This document shows positions 9,281-17,494 of a stretch of DNA of 32,115 nucleotides, piece after piece. Position numbers and translations under genes: made by a program. The first letter of the stretch is position 1. Every line of letters begins with the position of its first letter. The notes beneath the pieces were generated by a model, which was given only the letters and a program-made list of their open reading frames with translations, was not told the DNA's origin and searched no databases. Where the stretch lies: positions 1 through 32,115 of the forward strand of contig JAEETO010000017.1 of the NCBI GenBank assembly GCA_016290385.1. The letters run 5' to 3'. Source of the DNA: Bacteroidales bacterium. Its GTDB lineage: Bacteria > Bacteroidota > Bacteroidia > Bacteroidales > UBA932.

Positions 9281-10147
9281 ATGAAGAAAGTATTGGTTAC
9301 CGGCGCCTTCGGGCAACTCGGCACGGAACTCCGGCTGCTGACAGAAGGACGTTCTGATTTCGTTTTCACCGACATCCGTTCCGACGAGCAGGTACGCGGG
9401 CTCGACATCTGTGACCGGAAGGCCGTCGACCGGATGATCGTCGAAGAGAACGTCGGGGTCATCATCAACTGTGCCGCCTACACCAACGTGAACGCCGCCG
9501 AAACCGACACTGCGTTATGCCAGCTTATCAACGCCACGGGCCCCGGCGTGCTGGCGCGCGCCGCGCTCCGACACAATGCCGCAATCATCCACATTTCCAC
9601 GGAATATGTCTTCGACGGGCGCAAGTCCACCGGTTATCGTGAAACGGACCGGCGGCATCCCCTCTCAGCCTACGGCCGGAGCAAACGGGACGGCGAAGAC
9701 GCCGTGCGCAACAGCGGCTGCCGCGGGCTGGTCATCCGCACTTCCTGGCTCTACTCTCCTTTCGGGAACAACTTCGTCAAGACTATGCTGCGGCTTGGCG
9801 CCGAGCGGCCCGAAGTGGGCGTCGTCTGCGACCAGGTCGGCTCGCCGACCTACGCCCGCGACCTGGCCGAAGCCATCCTGTCGATCCTTCCCCGGATCGG
9901 CGAGCGCCACGGCGAAATCTATCATTTCACCAACGACGGGGTCTGTTCCTGGGCGGAATTTGCCGCCACGATCATGCGCGAGGCCGGGCTTCCCTGCCAG
10001 GTAAAGCCCATTACCACGGCAGAGTATCCGACCCCTGCCGTCCGCCCTGCCCATTCCACGATGTCCAAGGCCAAAATCGTCCGCGCCTTCGGCATCCGGC
10101 TCAAGCCGTGGGAAGAATCCCTCAAAGATTGTCTTAAACGTCTGTAA
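9281..10147 (+). CDS. rfbD: dTDP-4-dehydrorhamnose reductase
   Basis: Last step of dTDP-L-rhamnose synthesis: NAD(P)H-dependent reduction of dTDP-4-dehydro-L-rhamnose, supplying rhamnose for surface polysaccharide. The 288-residue protein is an extended SDR with the Rossmann glycine motif GAFGQLG (8-14), the catalytic pair Y131 and K135 in YGRSK, and the family segment ISTEYVFDG (105-113). The motif GDQVGSPTY-like region is present as CDQVGSPTYARDLA. It converges with rfbC with two bases between the stop codons. The other pathway genes, rfbA and rfbB, are not in the window, so this is not a complete rml cluster. Length and motifs are normal. Confidence 0.95.
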   Translation: MKKVLVTGAFGQLGTELRLLTEGRSDFVFTDIRSDEQVRGLDICDRKAVDRMIVEENVGVIINCAAYTNVNAAETDTALCQLINATGPGVLARAALRHNAAIIHISTEYVFDGRKSTGYRETDRRHPLSAYGRSKRDGEDAVRNSGCRGLVIRTSWLYSPFGNNFVKTMLRLGAERPEVGVVCDQVGSPTYARDLAEAILSILPRIGERHGEIYHFTNDGVCSWAEFAATIMREAGLPCQVKPITTAEYPTPAVRPAHSTMSKAKIVRAFGIRLKPWEESLKDCLKRL

Positions 10148-10149
10148 AC

Positions 10150-10689
10150 TTACGCCTCTTCGTAGAACGGCGCCCGGGCGTCCTTTTCAGAGAGGATGAC
10201 TTCGTCGGGGGAGATGCCCCAGTCGATGGCGAAGGCCGGGTCGTTCCAGCGATAGGAACCTTCCGATTCGGGGGCGTAGTAGTTGTCGCACTTATATTGG
10301 AAGATGGTGTCGTCTTCCAGCACCAGGAAGCCGTGAGCGAAGCCGCGCGGAATGAAGAACTGGCGCTTGTTCTCGCCGCTGAGCACCACCGTTACGTTCT
10401 TGCCGAAGGTCGGTGAGCCGGGACGGATGTCCACGGCCACGTCAAGCACGCTGCCTTGCACCACGCGCAGCAGCTTGGCCTGCGCCATGTCTCCTTTCTG
10501 GAAATGAAGGCCGCGCAGCACGCCTTTTTTCGCAGAAAGAGACTCATTATCCTGCACGAAAGACACGGGGCCAACATGTTCTTCGAAGTCACACAGGGAG
10601 AAGGATTCGAAGAAATAGCCGCGATGGTCGCCGAATACCCGTGGCTCGATGATCCATACCCCTTCGATATCAGTTTTGATGTAATTCAT
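10150..10689 (-). CDS. rfbC: dTDP-4-dehydrorhamnose 3,5-epimerase
   Basis: Epimerises dTDP-4-dehydro-6-deoxy-D-glucose at C3 and C5, the step before RfbD. The 179-residue cupin protein shows the family signature FVQDNESLSAKKGVLRGLHFQ with the catalytic H62, then K72 and VLDVAVDIRPGSPTFG (81-96), and the late motif IPRGFAHGFLVLEDD. Its tyrosine-bearing region DNYYAPESEGSYRWND is intact. It faces rfbD tail to tail, so the two consecutive enzymes are in adjacent but separately transcribed units. Its promoter box TATCTTTG (10712-10719, minus strand) is shared back-to-back with the large oxidoreductase gene. Confidence 0.96.
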   Translation of the reverse strand: MNYIKTDIEGVWIIEPRVFGDHRGYFFESFSLCDFEEHVGPVSFVQDNESLSAKKGVLRGLHFQKGDMAQAKLLRVVQGSVLDVAVDIRPGSPTFGKNVTVVLSGENKRQFFIPRGFAHGFLVLEDDTIFQYKCDNYYAPESEGSYRWNDPAFAIDWGISPDEVILSEKDARAPFYEEA

Positions 10690-10711
10690 CGGAATCTGCT
10701 TTACGAAAGTA

Positions 10712-10740
10712 CAAAGATACGGTTATTTTTTGTAAATTTG
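10712..10740. promoter_or_regulatory. Bidirectional promoter: rfbC / fused oxidoreductase
   Basis: The minus-strand box at 10712-10719 reads TATCTTTG and the plus-strand box at 10733-10740 reads TAAATTTG. The spacer is 13 bases and contains a run of six T on the plus strand. The right gene starts 23 bases after the box, the left gene 22 bases after its box. Confidence 0.65.
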
Positions 10741-10763
10741 TAGGATTAGAAATAACTCCACAC

Positions 10764-13700
10764 ATGTATAAGATCGATTCTCACCCGATTCTGGAGATCC
10801 CGCAGGAGGATCTGCACGAATTCCTTTTCGAAGGCCGTCCCGTCCACGGGCAGAAAGGCCAGACCATTGCAGCCGCATTGCACCAGGCCGGTTTTCCGGT
10901 CCACCACCACAGTCTCAAGGACCGCAAGCGAACCATGGAGTGCGGTATCGGCAAATGCGGCGCCTGCGAGATGCTGGTCGACGGACACATCCGCCGCATC
11001 TGCATCACCAAGGTCGATGGCGTACGGGATGTCCGCCGTGTCGGGAAAGAGAGTTTCACATCGGTGGACAGCTCCACCACGCGCCTGTCCGATACCAAGA
11101 AAGTATACCGCACTGCCGTCGCCATCATCGGCGCGGGCCCGGCCGGCCTCGCTGTGCGGGAAGAGCTGAACAAGGCGGGCATCGACAATCTGGTGCTCGA
11201 TAACAACGACTCCATCGGCGGCCAGTTCCAGATGCAGACCCACCAGTTCTTCTTCTTTGAAAAAGAACAGAAGTTCGGCGGAATGCGCGGCTTCGACATC
11301 GCCAGGACCCTGGCGGGCGATTCACACGAAGGCATCATGCTCAACTGCGTGGTCTGGGATATCCTCGAAGGCAAGCGTCTGGCTGTCAAGAATGTCGTCT
11401 CGCAGGAAATCTTCTACGTAGATGCTGAACAGCTCGTCGTCGCGGCAGGCGCACTGCCCTTCATGCCGGCCTTCAAGAACGACGACCTTCCGGGTGTCTT
11501 TACCGCCGCCGTGGTCCAGCGCATGATGAACAAGGAATTCACCCTGCTGGGCAAGAGCATCCTCACCGTGGGGGCCGGCAACATCGGCTACCTCACGTCC
11601 TATCAGGCCATGCAGGCGGGTGCCAAGGTCAAGGCCATCATCGAGGCCATGCCCCAGGAGGGCGGCTTCCCGGTACAGGCCAACCGGCTTCGCAGGCTCG
11701 GCGTGCCCATCATGACCGGCTACACCCTGGTTGAAGCCATCCCCAACGAAGACTGGAGCGGCGTCGTGGGCGCCATCATTGCCAAGTGTGAGAATTTCAA
11801 GGCCATCCCGGGCACGGAAGTCCGCATCGACGGCATCGACTGCATCAACATCTGCACGGGCCTGCTGCCCGACAGCCAGTTGCTACGCAAGGGCGCCGAG
11901 GTGTTCGGCCGTGCCTGCCACGGCGTGGGCGATGCAGTCCGCATCGGTGAAGGAACTTCTGCCGTGCTCCGCGGCCGGCAGTGCGCTTATGAGATCCAGC
12001 AGGAACTCGGCCGCCGCATCGACTACAATGCCTACCTGACCATTTCCAAAGAATACATCGATTCGCAGCAGCGGCCGCATCGCGTGCTCGACGAGCCGTG
12101 CAAACCCTCTCTTGAACGGCAGCGCAAAGGGGGCTTCGTCATCGCCGACTGCCTCTATGGCTTTGCCTGCAACCCTTGCTCCTTCTCCTGCAAGCAGGGC
12201 GCCATCACCAAGAGCTCCACTTCCGTCACGCCGGCCATCGACTACGACAAATGCATCGGCTGCATGGAGTGCGTGGCACACTGCCCGGGCCTGGCCATCT
12301 TCGGCTACCGTCCCGACCGTCGCGAGCTTTTCCTTCCCATCGAGTTCAATGTCGAGAAAGGCGCAGATGTTTTCCTGGTGGACGACAATGGCCGGAAAGT
12401 GGGCGAAGGCACCATCGAGCGCATCATCAAAAAACCCAACAAGACGAACGTCGCCGTAGTGAAAGCCGACAAACTTTACGATGAATCCGGCGAAGAAGCG
12501 CTGCTGGCCGCACGCGGGTTCATCGTCAAGGAGAACTATCCGGAGCCGCTCGAGATGACCCCCACTGAACTCAACGACGACTTCACCTATATCTGCCACT
12601 GCGAGGACGTGCGCCTGCGCGACCTGCTCGCCCTGCTCAAAGGGCGTACCAGCATCACCGCACAGGAACTCAAGCATATCTCCCGTCTGGGCATGGGCCC
12701 GTGCCGCGGCACCCGCTGCCTTCCCCGCGCCAAGCAGGCCCTGCGCGCCTACGGCATCGAGATCACGGGCGACTTCACGCCCCGCGGCCCCATGGCCAAC
12801 CTGGTGGAGATCGGCAACGTGATCAATACCGACCGGAAGATCGAACTGATCACCAACCCGAAGTGCACCGACGTGGAAATCCGCCGCGTGGGAGCCTTCG
12901 TGGCTGGTGGCGGCATGGCCGGCACCGCCTTGTTCCGCTATCTGGCGGAAGCCGGATTCAAGCCCGTGCTGGTCAACAACGAGCATGGCAGTTCCTGGCG
13001 ATGCATTGCCGGCGGCCGTCCGGCCTTCTCGCTGCCCGCCCTGGCCGACATCGCCACCCACAACCTGGAGATCTTCCGCGAAGTTCAGTCATTGCGCAAC
13101 ATCGACCTCAAGATGACGCGCTACGTGAACTTCGTCCACGACGAGGCCACCTATCGTTCGCTCGACGCCTCCCGCGCCTGGTCCAACGCCTATATGGTTG
13201 ACAAGAAGGACTTTGCCAAAGAGATTTCGCCGTACATGAACCCTTCGCTCGACCTCTACAGCCATGCGCTCATCTCGCTCGACTGCTGGCAGGCCACACC
13301 GGGCAAGACGGTCGATACCGTGCGCCAGCTGGGCATCAAGGCCGGCGGCCAGGTGTTTGAAGATACCGAAGTCATCAACGTCGAGAAGGTCGGCGCACAG
13401 TACCGGGTCACGGTCCGCACCCGTGAGGGCCGCTATGTCCGTTACGAAACGGATGTCTTCATCAACGCCATGGGTGCCGGGGCGGAAAAGTTCGCCCGGC
13501 AGCTGGGCATCGAGACGGGGCTCTATCCGGTCCGCCACCAGGCCTTCATCACCAAGCGCCTGCCGCTGATCGGCAAGGACGGCGACTCGCTCGACATGCT
13601 CATCGACCGCCGTCACTACAAAGGCTTCTCGGCCGTCTATGGCCAGCAGCTGGCTGAGACCGGCCAGATCATCGGCTGTGCCTCGCCGGCGCAGGATGCG

Positions 13701-14012
13701 ACCGATGCGGGCAGGAACCTGAAGGTCAATACGCAGGAATTTCTCGAAATCTGCTCGGAGGTGTTCACGGAGTGGATTCCGCAGCTCAAGGGCATGAGTT
13801 TCCAGGCCACCTGGTGCGGCTACTACACCGAGCCGCGTTACATCATCGACCCGTCGCTCGGCCTCTTCGTGGGCATGCGCGGCCATGGCTTCATGCTGTC
13901 ACAATATATCGCGAAGCTCTACGTCGACGCCCTCCTCGGACGCGAGGTCCCGGACTACTTCCGCGACCTGGCCCTCAACGGCCCCGGCCTGTCAGAGCAG
14001 GCGTTCAAATAG
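10764..14012 (+). CDS. Single-chain FAD/iron-sulfur amino-acid dehydrogenase (HcnABC / sarcosine-oxidase-like fusion); candidate proline or hydroxyproline dehydrogenase
   Basis: A 1082-residue soluble flavoprotein joining parts that are usually separate subunits. In order: a [2Fe-2S] Fer2_4-type domain with C60, C65, C68 and C80; a pyridine-nucleotide-disulfide-type module with Rossmann motif GAGPAGLA (123-130) and a second GAGNIG (270-275); a ferredoxin insert with C463, C469, C472, C476 and the classical CxxCxxCxxxCP at 497-508; a BFD-like [2Fe-2S] domain with C611, C613, C647 and C652; and a DAO-family FAD domain starting with GGGMAG (715-720). HcnABC, sarcosine oxidase, hydroxyproline dehydrogenase and archaeal dye-linked proline dehydrogenase use the same parts as complexes. 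It converges on pruA and a transporter gene, so proline or hydroxyproline oxidation feeding P5C dehydrogenase is a reasonable inference; glycine, sarcosine or opines remain possible. All cluster-ligand cysteines appear intact. Confidence 0.8.
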   Translation: MYKIDSHPILEIPQEDLHEFLFEGRPVHGQKGQTIAAALHQAGFPVHHHSLKDRKRTMECGIGKCGACEMLVDGHIRRICITKVDGVRDVRRVGKESFTSVDSSTTRLSDTKKVYRTAVAIIGAGPAGLAVREELNKAGIDNLVLDNNDSIGGQFQMQTHQFFFFEKEQKFGGMRGFDIARTLAGDSHEGIMLNCVVWDILEGKRLAVKNVVSQEIFYVDAEQLVVAAGALPFMPAFKNDDLPGVFTAAVVQRMMNKEFTLLGKSILTVGAGNIGYLTSYQAMQAGAKVKAIIEAMPQEGGFPVQANRLRRLGVPIMTGYTLVEAIPNEDWSGVVGAIIAKCENFKAIPGTEVRIDGIDCINICTGLLPDSQLLRKGAEVFGRACHGVGDAVRIGEGTSAVLRGRQCAYEIQQELGRRIDYNAYLTISKEYIDSQQRPHRVLDEPCKPSLERQRKGGFVIADCLYGFACNPCSFSCKQGAITKSSTSVTPAIDYDKCIGCMECVAHCPGLAIFGYRPDRRELFLPIEFNVEKGADVFLVDDNGRKVGEGTIERIIKKPNKTNVAVVKADKLYDESGEEALLAARGFIVKENYPEPLEMTPTELNDDFTYICHCEDVRLRDLLALLKGRTSITAQELKHISRLGMGPCRGTRCLPRAKQALRAYGIEITGDFTPRGPMANLVEIGNVINTDRKIELITNPKCTDVEIRRVGAFVAGGGMAGTALFRYLAEAGFKPVLVNNEHGSSWRCIAGGRPAFSLPALADIATHNLEIFREVQSLRNIDLKMTRYVNFVHDEATYRSLDASRAWSNAYMVDKKDFAKEISPYMNPSLDLYSHALISLDCWQATPGKTVDTVRQLGIKAGGQVFEDTEVINVEKVGAQYRVTVRTREGRYVRYETDVFINAMGAGAEKFARQLGIETGLYPVRHQAFITKRLPLIGKDGDSLDMLIDRRHYKGFSAVYGQQLAETGQIIGCASPAQDATDAGRNLKVNTQEFLEICSEVFTEWIPQLKGMSFQATWCGYYTEPRYIIDPSLGLFVGMRGHGFMLSQYIAKLYVDALLGREVPDYFRDLALNGPGLSEQAFK

Positions 14013-14050
14013 CCGTGGCACCCACACCGCCGGGCCACAGCGTCTTAACG

Positions 14051-14084
14051 AAAATCGGTTGCGCAAAAATACGCAATCGATTTT
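14051..14084. terminator. Bidirectional rho-independent terminator
   Basis: A 13-pair stem, AAAATCGGTTGCG (14051-14063) with CGCAATCGATTTT (14072-14084), has one G·T pair and an 8-base A-rich loop. A T-run ends the stem on the plus strand and the mirror T-run serves the minus strand. It lies between the converging oxidoreductase and EamA genes. Confidence 0.85.
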
Positions 14085-14109
14085 TACGATATCGCTGACT
14101 GTCAGTGGA

Positions 14110-15039
14110 TTATGTGCCACGCGACAAATCGTCCTTCTGCGGGGCGAGCTGGGCTAGGACGATAGCGACGGCCATCAGGGCGGCGCCGAGCATTTCGCGG
14201 GGCGTGAGCCGCTGGTGCAGGATGAGCCAGCCGGCGAGGACAGCAAAAAGCGACTCCGTGCTCATGAGCAGGGAGGCCAGCGTCGGATTGAGTCCCTTCT
14301 GACCGACGATCTGAAGCGTATAGCCCACGGCGCTGGACAGAATAGCGGCGTAGAGCAGCGGGATCCAGGCATCCCGCGAAGCGAATGGCTTCGCCCAGGC
14401 AGCAAAGCCGACCGGGACGATATCGATCAATACCATCAGCACGGATGCCAGCACGCCGCAGGTCAGGAACTGGATGGCCGACAGCTTCAGCGCATCGTAA
14501 CGGGGCGAGAACTGATCGACGGCCAGGATCTGGAAAGTGAAGGCAACGGCACAGAGCAGCACCAGCAAGTCCCCGCGCTGCACGGAAAACGCCGCATCCA
14601 TGCAGAGGAACCAGAGCCCGGCCAGGCCGATGGCCACGCCCAGCCAGAGCGTCCATCCTGTGCGCCGTCGGAACAGGACGAAATTGAGAATCGGAACCAG
14701 GACAATGTAGGTGGCCGTAATGAAGCCGGCTTTCCCGGCGCCGGTCCCGAGTGCGATGCCCTCCTGCTGCACCAGGCTGGCAACGAAGAGCAGCGAGCCA
14801 CAAATCACCCCCGCTTTCCAGAGTCCTTTTTGGGAAGCGGGGGTTTCTGCAGACTTGCGATGGTCAGTGATGCGGATAACCAGCCAGAGTGCGGCGGCGG
14901 CAATCAGGGAACGCAGTCCCGTGAAGGTGCAGGAGCCCATGTACTGGCTCCCTTCGCTCTGTGCCACGAACGCGACGCCCCAGATGGCGGCAGTCAGCGT
15001 GAGCAGCAGCGAATTGCGCAGTTGCCGCTTGTCCGCCAC
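14110..15039 (-). CDS. EamA/DMT-superfamily transporter
   Basis: A 309-residue inner-membrane protein of the drug/metabolite transporter superfamily with about ten hydrophobic segments, arranged as two repeated five-helix EamA halves. The N-terminal half shows LTAAIWGVAFVAQSEG and TFTGLRSLIAAAALWL, the second half ALLYAAILSSAVGYTLQ and LLMSTESLFAVLAGWL, both typical of EamA. Family members export or import amino acids and other metabolites. It follows pruA by six bases, so the two are almost certainly co-transcribed; a link to amino-acid uptake or efflux connected with proline metabolism is inferred from that. The substrate cannot be told from sequence. Confidence 0.9.
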   Translation of the reverse strand: MADKRQLRNSLLLTLTAAIWGVAFVAQSEGSQYMGSCTFTGLRSLIAAAALWLVIRITDHRKSAETPASQKGLWKAGVICGSLLFVASLVQQEGIALGTGAGKAGFITATYIVLVPILNFVLFRRRTGWTLWLGVAIGLAGLWFLCMDAAFSVQRGDLLVLLCAVAFTFQILAVDQFSPRYDALKLSAIQFLTCGVLASVLMVLIDIVPVGFAAWAKPFASRDAWIPLLYAAILSSAVGYTLQIVGQKGLNPTLASLLMSTESLFAVLAGWLILHQRLTPREMLGAALMAVAIVLAQLAPQKDDLSRGT

Positions 15040-15045
15040 TTTCCA

Positions 15046-16671
15046 CTACTTCATGTAGGGGTACTTGTAGCCGCGGGCCGGGACCAGGGTCTCCTTGACG
15101 GCACGCGGAATGGCCCAGCGGATGAGGTTGAACTCGCCGCCGGCCTTGTCGTTGGTTCCCGACTTGCGGCTGCCGCCGAACGGCTGCAGGCCGACCACGG
15201 CGCCCGTCGGTTTGTCGTTGATATAGAAGTTGCCGGCAGCATAGCGCAGTTTGTCGGCCACCTTCTGCACGAGCAGGCGGTCCTGTCCGAACACGGCACC
15301 GGTCAGGCCGTACGGCGAGGTGGTGTCGCAGAGTTCGACAGCCTCGTCCATGTCCTTGTCCTCATAGACATAGACGGTGAGCACGGGGCCGAAAATCTCT
15401 TCTTCCATCGTCTTGAAATGCGGATCGGTGGTCTCGATGACCGTCGGCTCCACGAAGTAGCCCTTGCTCTTGTCGCACTTGCCACCGATGACGACCTTGG
15501 CCTTGCGCGATTTCTTCGCATACGCGATGTTGGCGGCAATGTTGTCGAACGAAGCCTCGTCGATGACGGCGTTGATGAAATTGTCGGGATCACATACGTC
15601 ACCCATCTTCACTTCAGCTGCAAAGGCCTTCATTCCTTCCAGGATCTTCGGCCACAGCGACTTGGGTACGTACATGCGGGAAGCGGCGGAGCACTTCTGG
15701 CCCTGGAATTCGAACGCGCCGCAGAAGGCTGCGGTAGCTACGTCTTCGGCCACGGCGGTCGGGGTCACGAAGATAAAGTCCTTGCCGCCCGTCTCGCCCA
15801 CCAGGCGCGGGTAGTTCACATAGTTGTCGATGTTTTCGCCCACCTGGCGCCAGAGCGTGTTGAAGGTGGCGGAAGAACCGGTGAAGTGAACGCCGGCCAG
15901 ATGCTTCGACGCGAAGATTTCCTTGCCGATCACGGAACCCTGGCCCGGGATGAAGTTCACCACACCGTCGGGCAGGCCGGCTTCCTTGTAGATCTGCATC
16001 AGGTAGTAGTTCGAGAGGATGGCGGTGGTGGACGGCTTCCACACCGTGACGTTGCCCATCAGCACGGGCGACATGTTCAGGTTCGAGGCGATGGAGGTGA
16101 AATTGAAGGGCGTCAGCGCGAAGACGAAGCCTTCGAGCGCGCGGTACTCCACGGTATTGATCTGGCCCTTGGCGCTCTTCGGCTGGAAGCCGTAGATCTC
16201 GGAGGCGAAGTGGGCGTTGTAGCGCAGGAAGTCGATGAGCTCGCAGGTGGAGTCGATCTCGGCCTGGTAGAAGTTCTTGCTCTGGCCGAGCATCGTGGCG
16301 GCGTTCATCAGCGCGCGGTATTTGGTGGAAATGAGTTCAGCGGCTTTCAGGAGGATGGCGGCGCGCACCGTCCAGTCGGTCATGGACCACTGCTTGTGGG
16401 CCTCCATGGCAGCGTCGATGGCCATCCGGACTTCCTTCGGGCCGGCCTTGTGGTAGGTGGCCAGCACATGATGGTGGTCGTGCGGCATCACTACCTTGCC
16501 GGTATTGCCGGTGCGGACTTCCTTGCCGCCGATGATCAGCGGAATCTCGATTTCGATGGAGCTTTGGCGCTTGAGTTCTTTTTCCAAGGCTTCACGCTCG
16601 GGCGATCCTTTCAGATAAGTCTTGACCGGCTCGTTGGCCGGATCGGGGAATGCATAGATGGCGTCTCTCAT
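15046..16671 (-). CDS. pruA: L-glutamate gamma-semialdehyde (1-pyrroline-5-carboxylate) dehydrogenase
   Basis: NAD+-dependent oxidation of glutamate semialdehyde/P5C to glutamate, the second step of proline breakdown. The 541-residue aldehyde dehydrogenase has the N-terminal extension typical of stand-alone P5C dehydrogenases (about 45 residues before IPLIIGGKEVRTG), the nucleotide-binding region TPFNFTSIASN (187-197), the general base E293 in LVGETGGKD and the catalytic C327 in FQGQKCSAASR. No proline dehydrogenase (PutA/PRODH) domain is fused and no prodh gene is in the window. The neighbouring 1082-residue flavoprotein could fill that role. Promoter box TAATTTTG lies 34 bases upstream. First gene of a two-gene operon with the EamA transporter. 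Confidence 0.96.
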   Translation of the reverse strand: MRDAIYAFPDPANEPVKTYLKGSPEREALEKELKRQSSIEIEIPLIIGGKEVRTGNTGKVVMPHDHHHVLATYHKAGPKEVRMAIDAAMEAHKQWSMTDWTVRAAILLKAAELISTKYRALMNAATMLGQSKNFYQAEIDSTCELIDFLRYNAHFASEIYGFQPKSAKGQINTVEYRALEGFVFALTPFNFTSIASNLNMSPVLMGNVTVWKPSTTAILSNYYLMQIYKEAGLPDGVVNFIPGQGSVIGKEIFASKHLAGVHFTGSSATFNTLWRQVGENIDNYVNYPRLVGETGGKDFIFVTPTAVAEDVATAAFCGAFEFQGQKCSAASRMYVPKSLWPKILEGMKAFAAEVKMGDVCDPDNFINAVIDEASFDNIAANIAYAKKSRKAKVVIGGKCDKSKGYFVEPTVIETTDPHFKTMEEEIFGPVLTVYVYEDKDMDEAVELCDTTSPYGLTGAVFGQDRLLVQKVADKLRYAAGNFYINDKPTGAVVGLQPFGGSRKSGTNDKAGGEFNLIRWAIPRAVKETLVPARGYKYPYMK

Positions 16672-16705
16672 TTCAGTATGTTTGGTTTGTTGGTTTCACA
16701 ATCTT

Positions 16706-16734
16706 CAAAATTACGAATTTTTTGTGTAACTTCG
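16706..16734. promoter_or_regulatory. Bidirectional promoter: pruA / deoxynucleoside kinase
   Basis: The minus-strand box (16706-16713) reads TAATTTTG; the plus-strand box (16727-16734) reads TAACTTCG, one base off TAnnTTTG. The spacer is 13 bases with a run of six T on the plus strand, the same geometry as at 9233, 10712 and 21155. Confidence 0.55.
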
Positions 16735-16761
16735 CAAGCGTTCACTCCAAAATAAGAAAAG

Positions 16762-17376
16762 ATGCATATCGGAATCGCCGGAAACATCGGCAGCGGCAAG
16801 ACGACACTCACGCGCATGCTCGCACAGCATTACGGCTGGACCCCGAGATATGAAGCCGTGACCCACAATCCTTTCCTGGAAGACTATTACAAGGACATCC
16901 ACCGCTGGTCGTTCAACCTGGAGGTCTATTTCCTGACCCAACGCTTCAAGGACGTGATGGAAATCGCGCGAAGCAAAGAGACCATCATCCAGGACCGCAC
17001 CATTTTCGAGGGCGTCTATGTATTCGTGGCCAACAACGTGGCGATGGGCAACCTTTCGCAGCGGGACTACGAGGCATATATGGAACTGTTCGAGGTGATG
17101 ATGCAGATGGTCAGGCTGCCCGACCTGCTGATCTACCTCCGCTGCTCGATTCCGCATCTGGTGGCCCAGATCCAGAAGCGCGGCCGCGACTACGAGCAGT
17201 CCATGAGCCTCGAGTACCTGGGCGGCCTCAACGACCGCTACGAGAAATTCATCTACGAGGAATACAAAGGCGAAGTCCTGACCATCGACGCCGACCGCCT
17301 CGATTTCCAGAACAACCCCGAAGACTTCTCCTCCATCACCGACAAGATCGACGCCCGTCTCTTCGGCCTGTTTTAG
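16762..17376 (+). CDS. Deoxynucleoside kinase (dAK/dGK-like)
   Basis: Phosphorylates deoxynucleosides in the salvage pathway; bacterial members of this family are usually deoxyadenosine or deoxyguanosine kinases. The 204-residue protein has the P-loop GNIGSGKT (7-14), the substrate-site segment FNLEVYFLTQRF (about 51-62) and the DR motif in IIQDRTIFEGVY, followed by the lid-like arginine region QIQKRGRDYEQ. The length is normal. It is transcribed divergently from pruA and followed after 118 bases by parE on the same strand, with a separate promoter for parE. Which deoxynucleoside is preferred cannot be read from the sequence. Confidence 0.93.
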   Translation: MHIGIAGNIGSGKTTLTRMLAQHYGWTPRYEAVTHNPFLEDYYKDIHRWSFNLEVYFLTQRFKDVMEIARSKETIIQDRTIFEGVYVFVANNVAMGNLSQRDYEAYMELFEVMMQMVRLPDLLIYLRCSIPHLVAQIQKRGRDYEQSMSLEYLGGLNDRYEKFIYEEYKGEVLTIDADRLDFQNNPEDFSSITDKIDARLFGLF

Positions 17377-17397
17377 CAACAATAACGTTTTTGTTGC
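17376..17397 (+). terminator. Weak hairpin after the deoxynucleoside kinase gene
   Basis: GCAACAA (17376-17382) pairs with TTGTTGC (17391-17397) around an 8-base loop. It begins at the last base of the stop codon. No T-tract follows, so termination would be inefficient; it may only stabilise the mRNA end. Confidence 0.35.
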
Positions 17398-17435
17398 AAA
17401 GTGGCGGGATAGTTGGATTTGAGCGGGATTATTTC

Positions 17436-17443
17436 TATATTTG
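17436..17443 (+). promoter_or_regulatory. -7 promoter box for parE
   Basis: Reads TATATTTG, with a TTG at 17413-17415 placed 20 bases upstream as a possible -33 element. A leader of about 45 bases follows and contains the palindrome at 17453-17474. Confidence 0.6.
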
Positions 17444-17452
17444 CGAGATAAG

Positions 17453-17474
17453 ATGCCCGGTCGAATCCGGGCAT
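17453..17474. repeat. REP-like palindrome in the parE leader
   Basis: ATGCCCGG (17453-17460) and CCGGGCAT (17467-17474) form a perfect 8-pair stem with the loop TCGAAT. It lies between the promoter box and the parE start codon. The motif, a GC-rich ATGCCCGG hairpin, resembles dispersed REP-type palindromes; only one copy is in this window, so dispersal cannot be shown here. Confidence 0.6.
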
Positions 17475-17494
17475 GACGGAGAAACGACGGAGAC

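Noticed and set aside
9281..10689. Complete rhamnose (rml) operon
   Set aside because: Only rfbD and rfbC are present, on opposite strands; no rfbA or rfbB is visible.
11883..13061. Minus-strand reading frame of 392 residues inside the oxidoreductase gene
   Set aside because: Shadow frame; the plus-strand protein keeps all its cysteine and Rossmann motifs through this stretch.
14016..14030. Possible sigma-54 promoter (TGGCAC followed by a GC)
   Set aside because: The -12 part is poor (CCGC in place of TTGC) and no plus-strand gene follows; it lies just ahead of a terminator.
14215..16755. Plus-strand reading frame of 846 residues across the EamA and pruA region
   Set aside because: It runs opposite two genes with intact family motifs and ignores their gene boundary; composition is His/Glu/Gly-rich as expected of an antisense frame.
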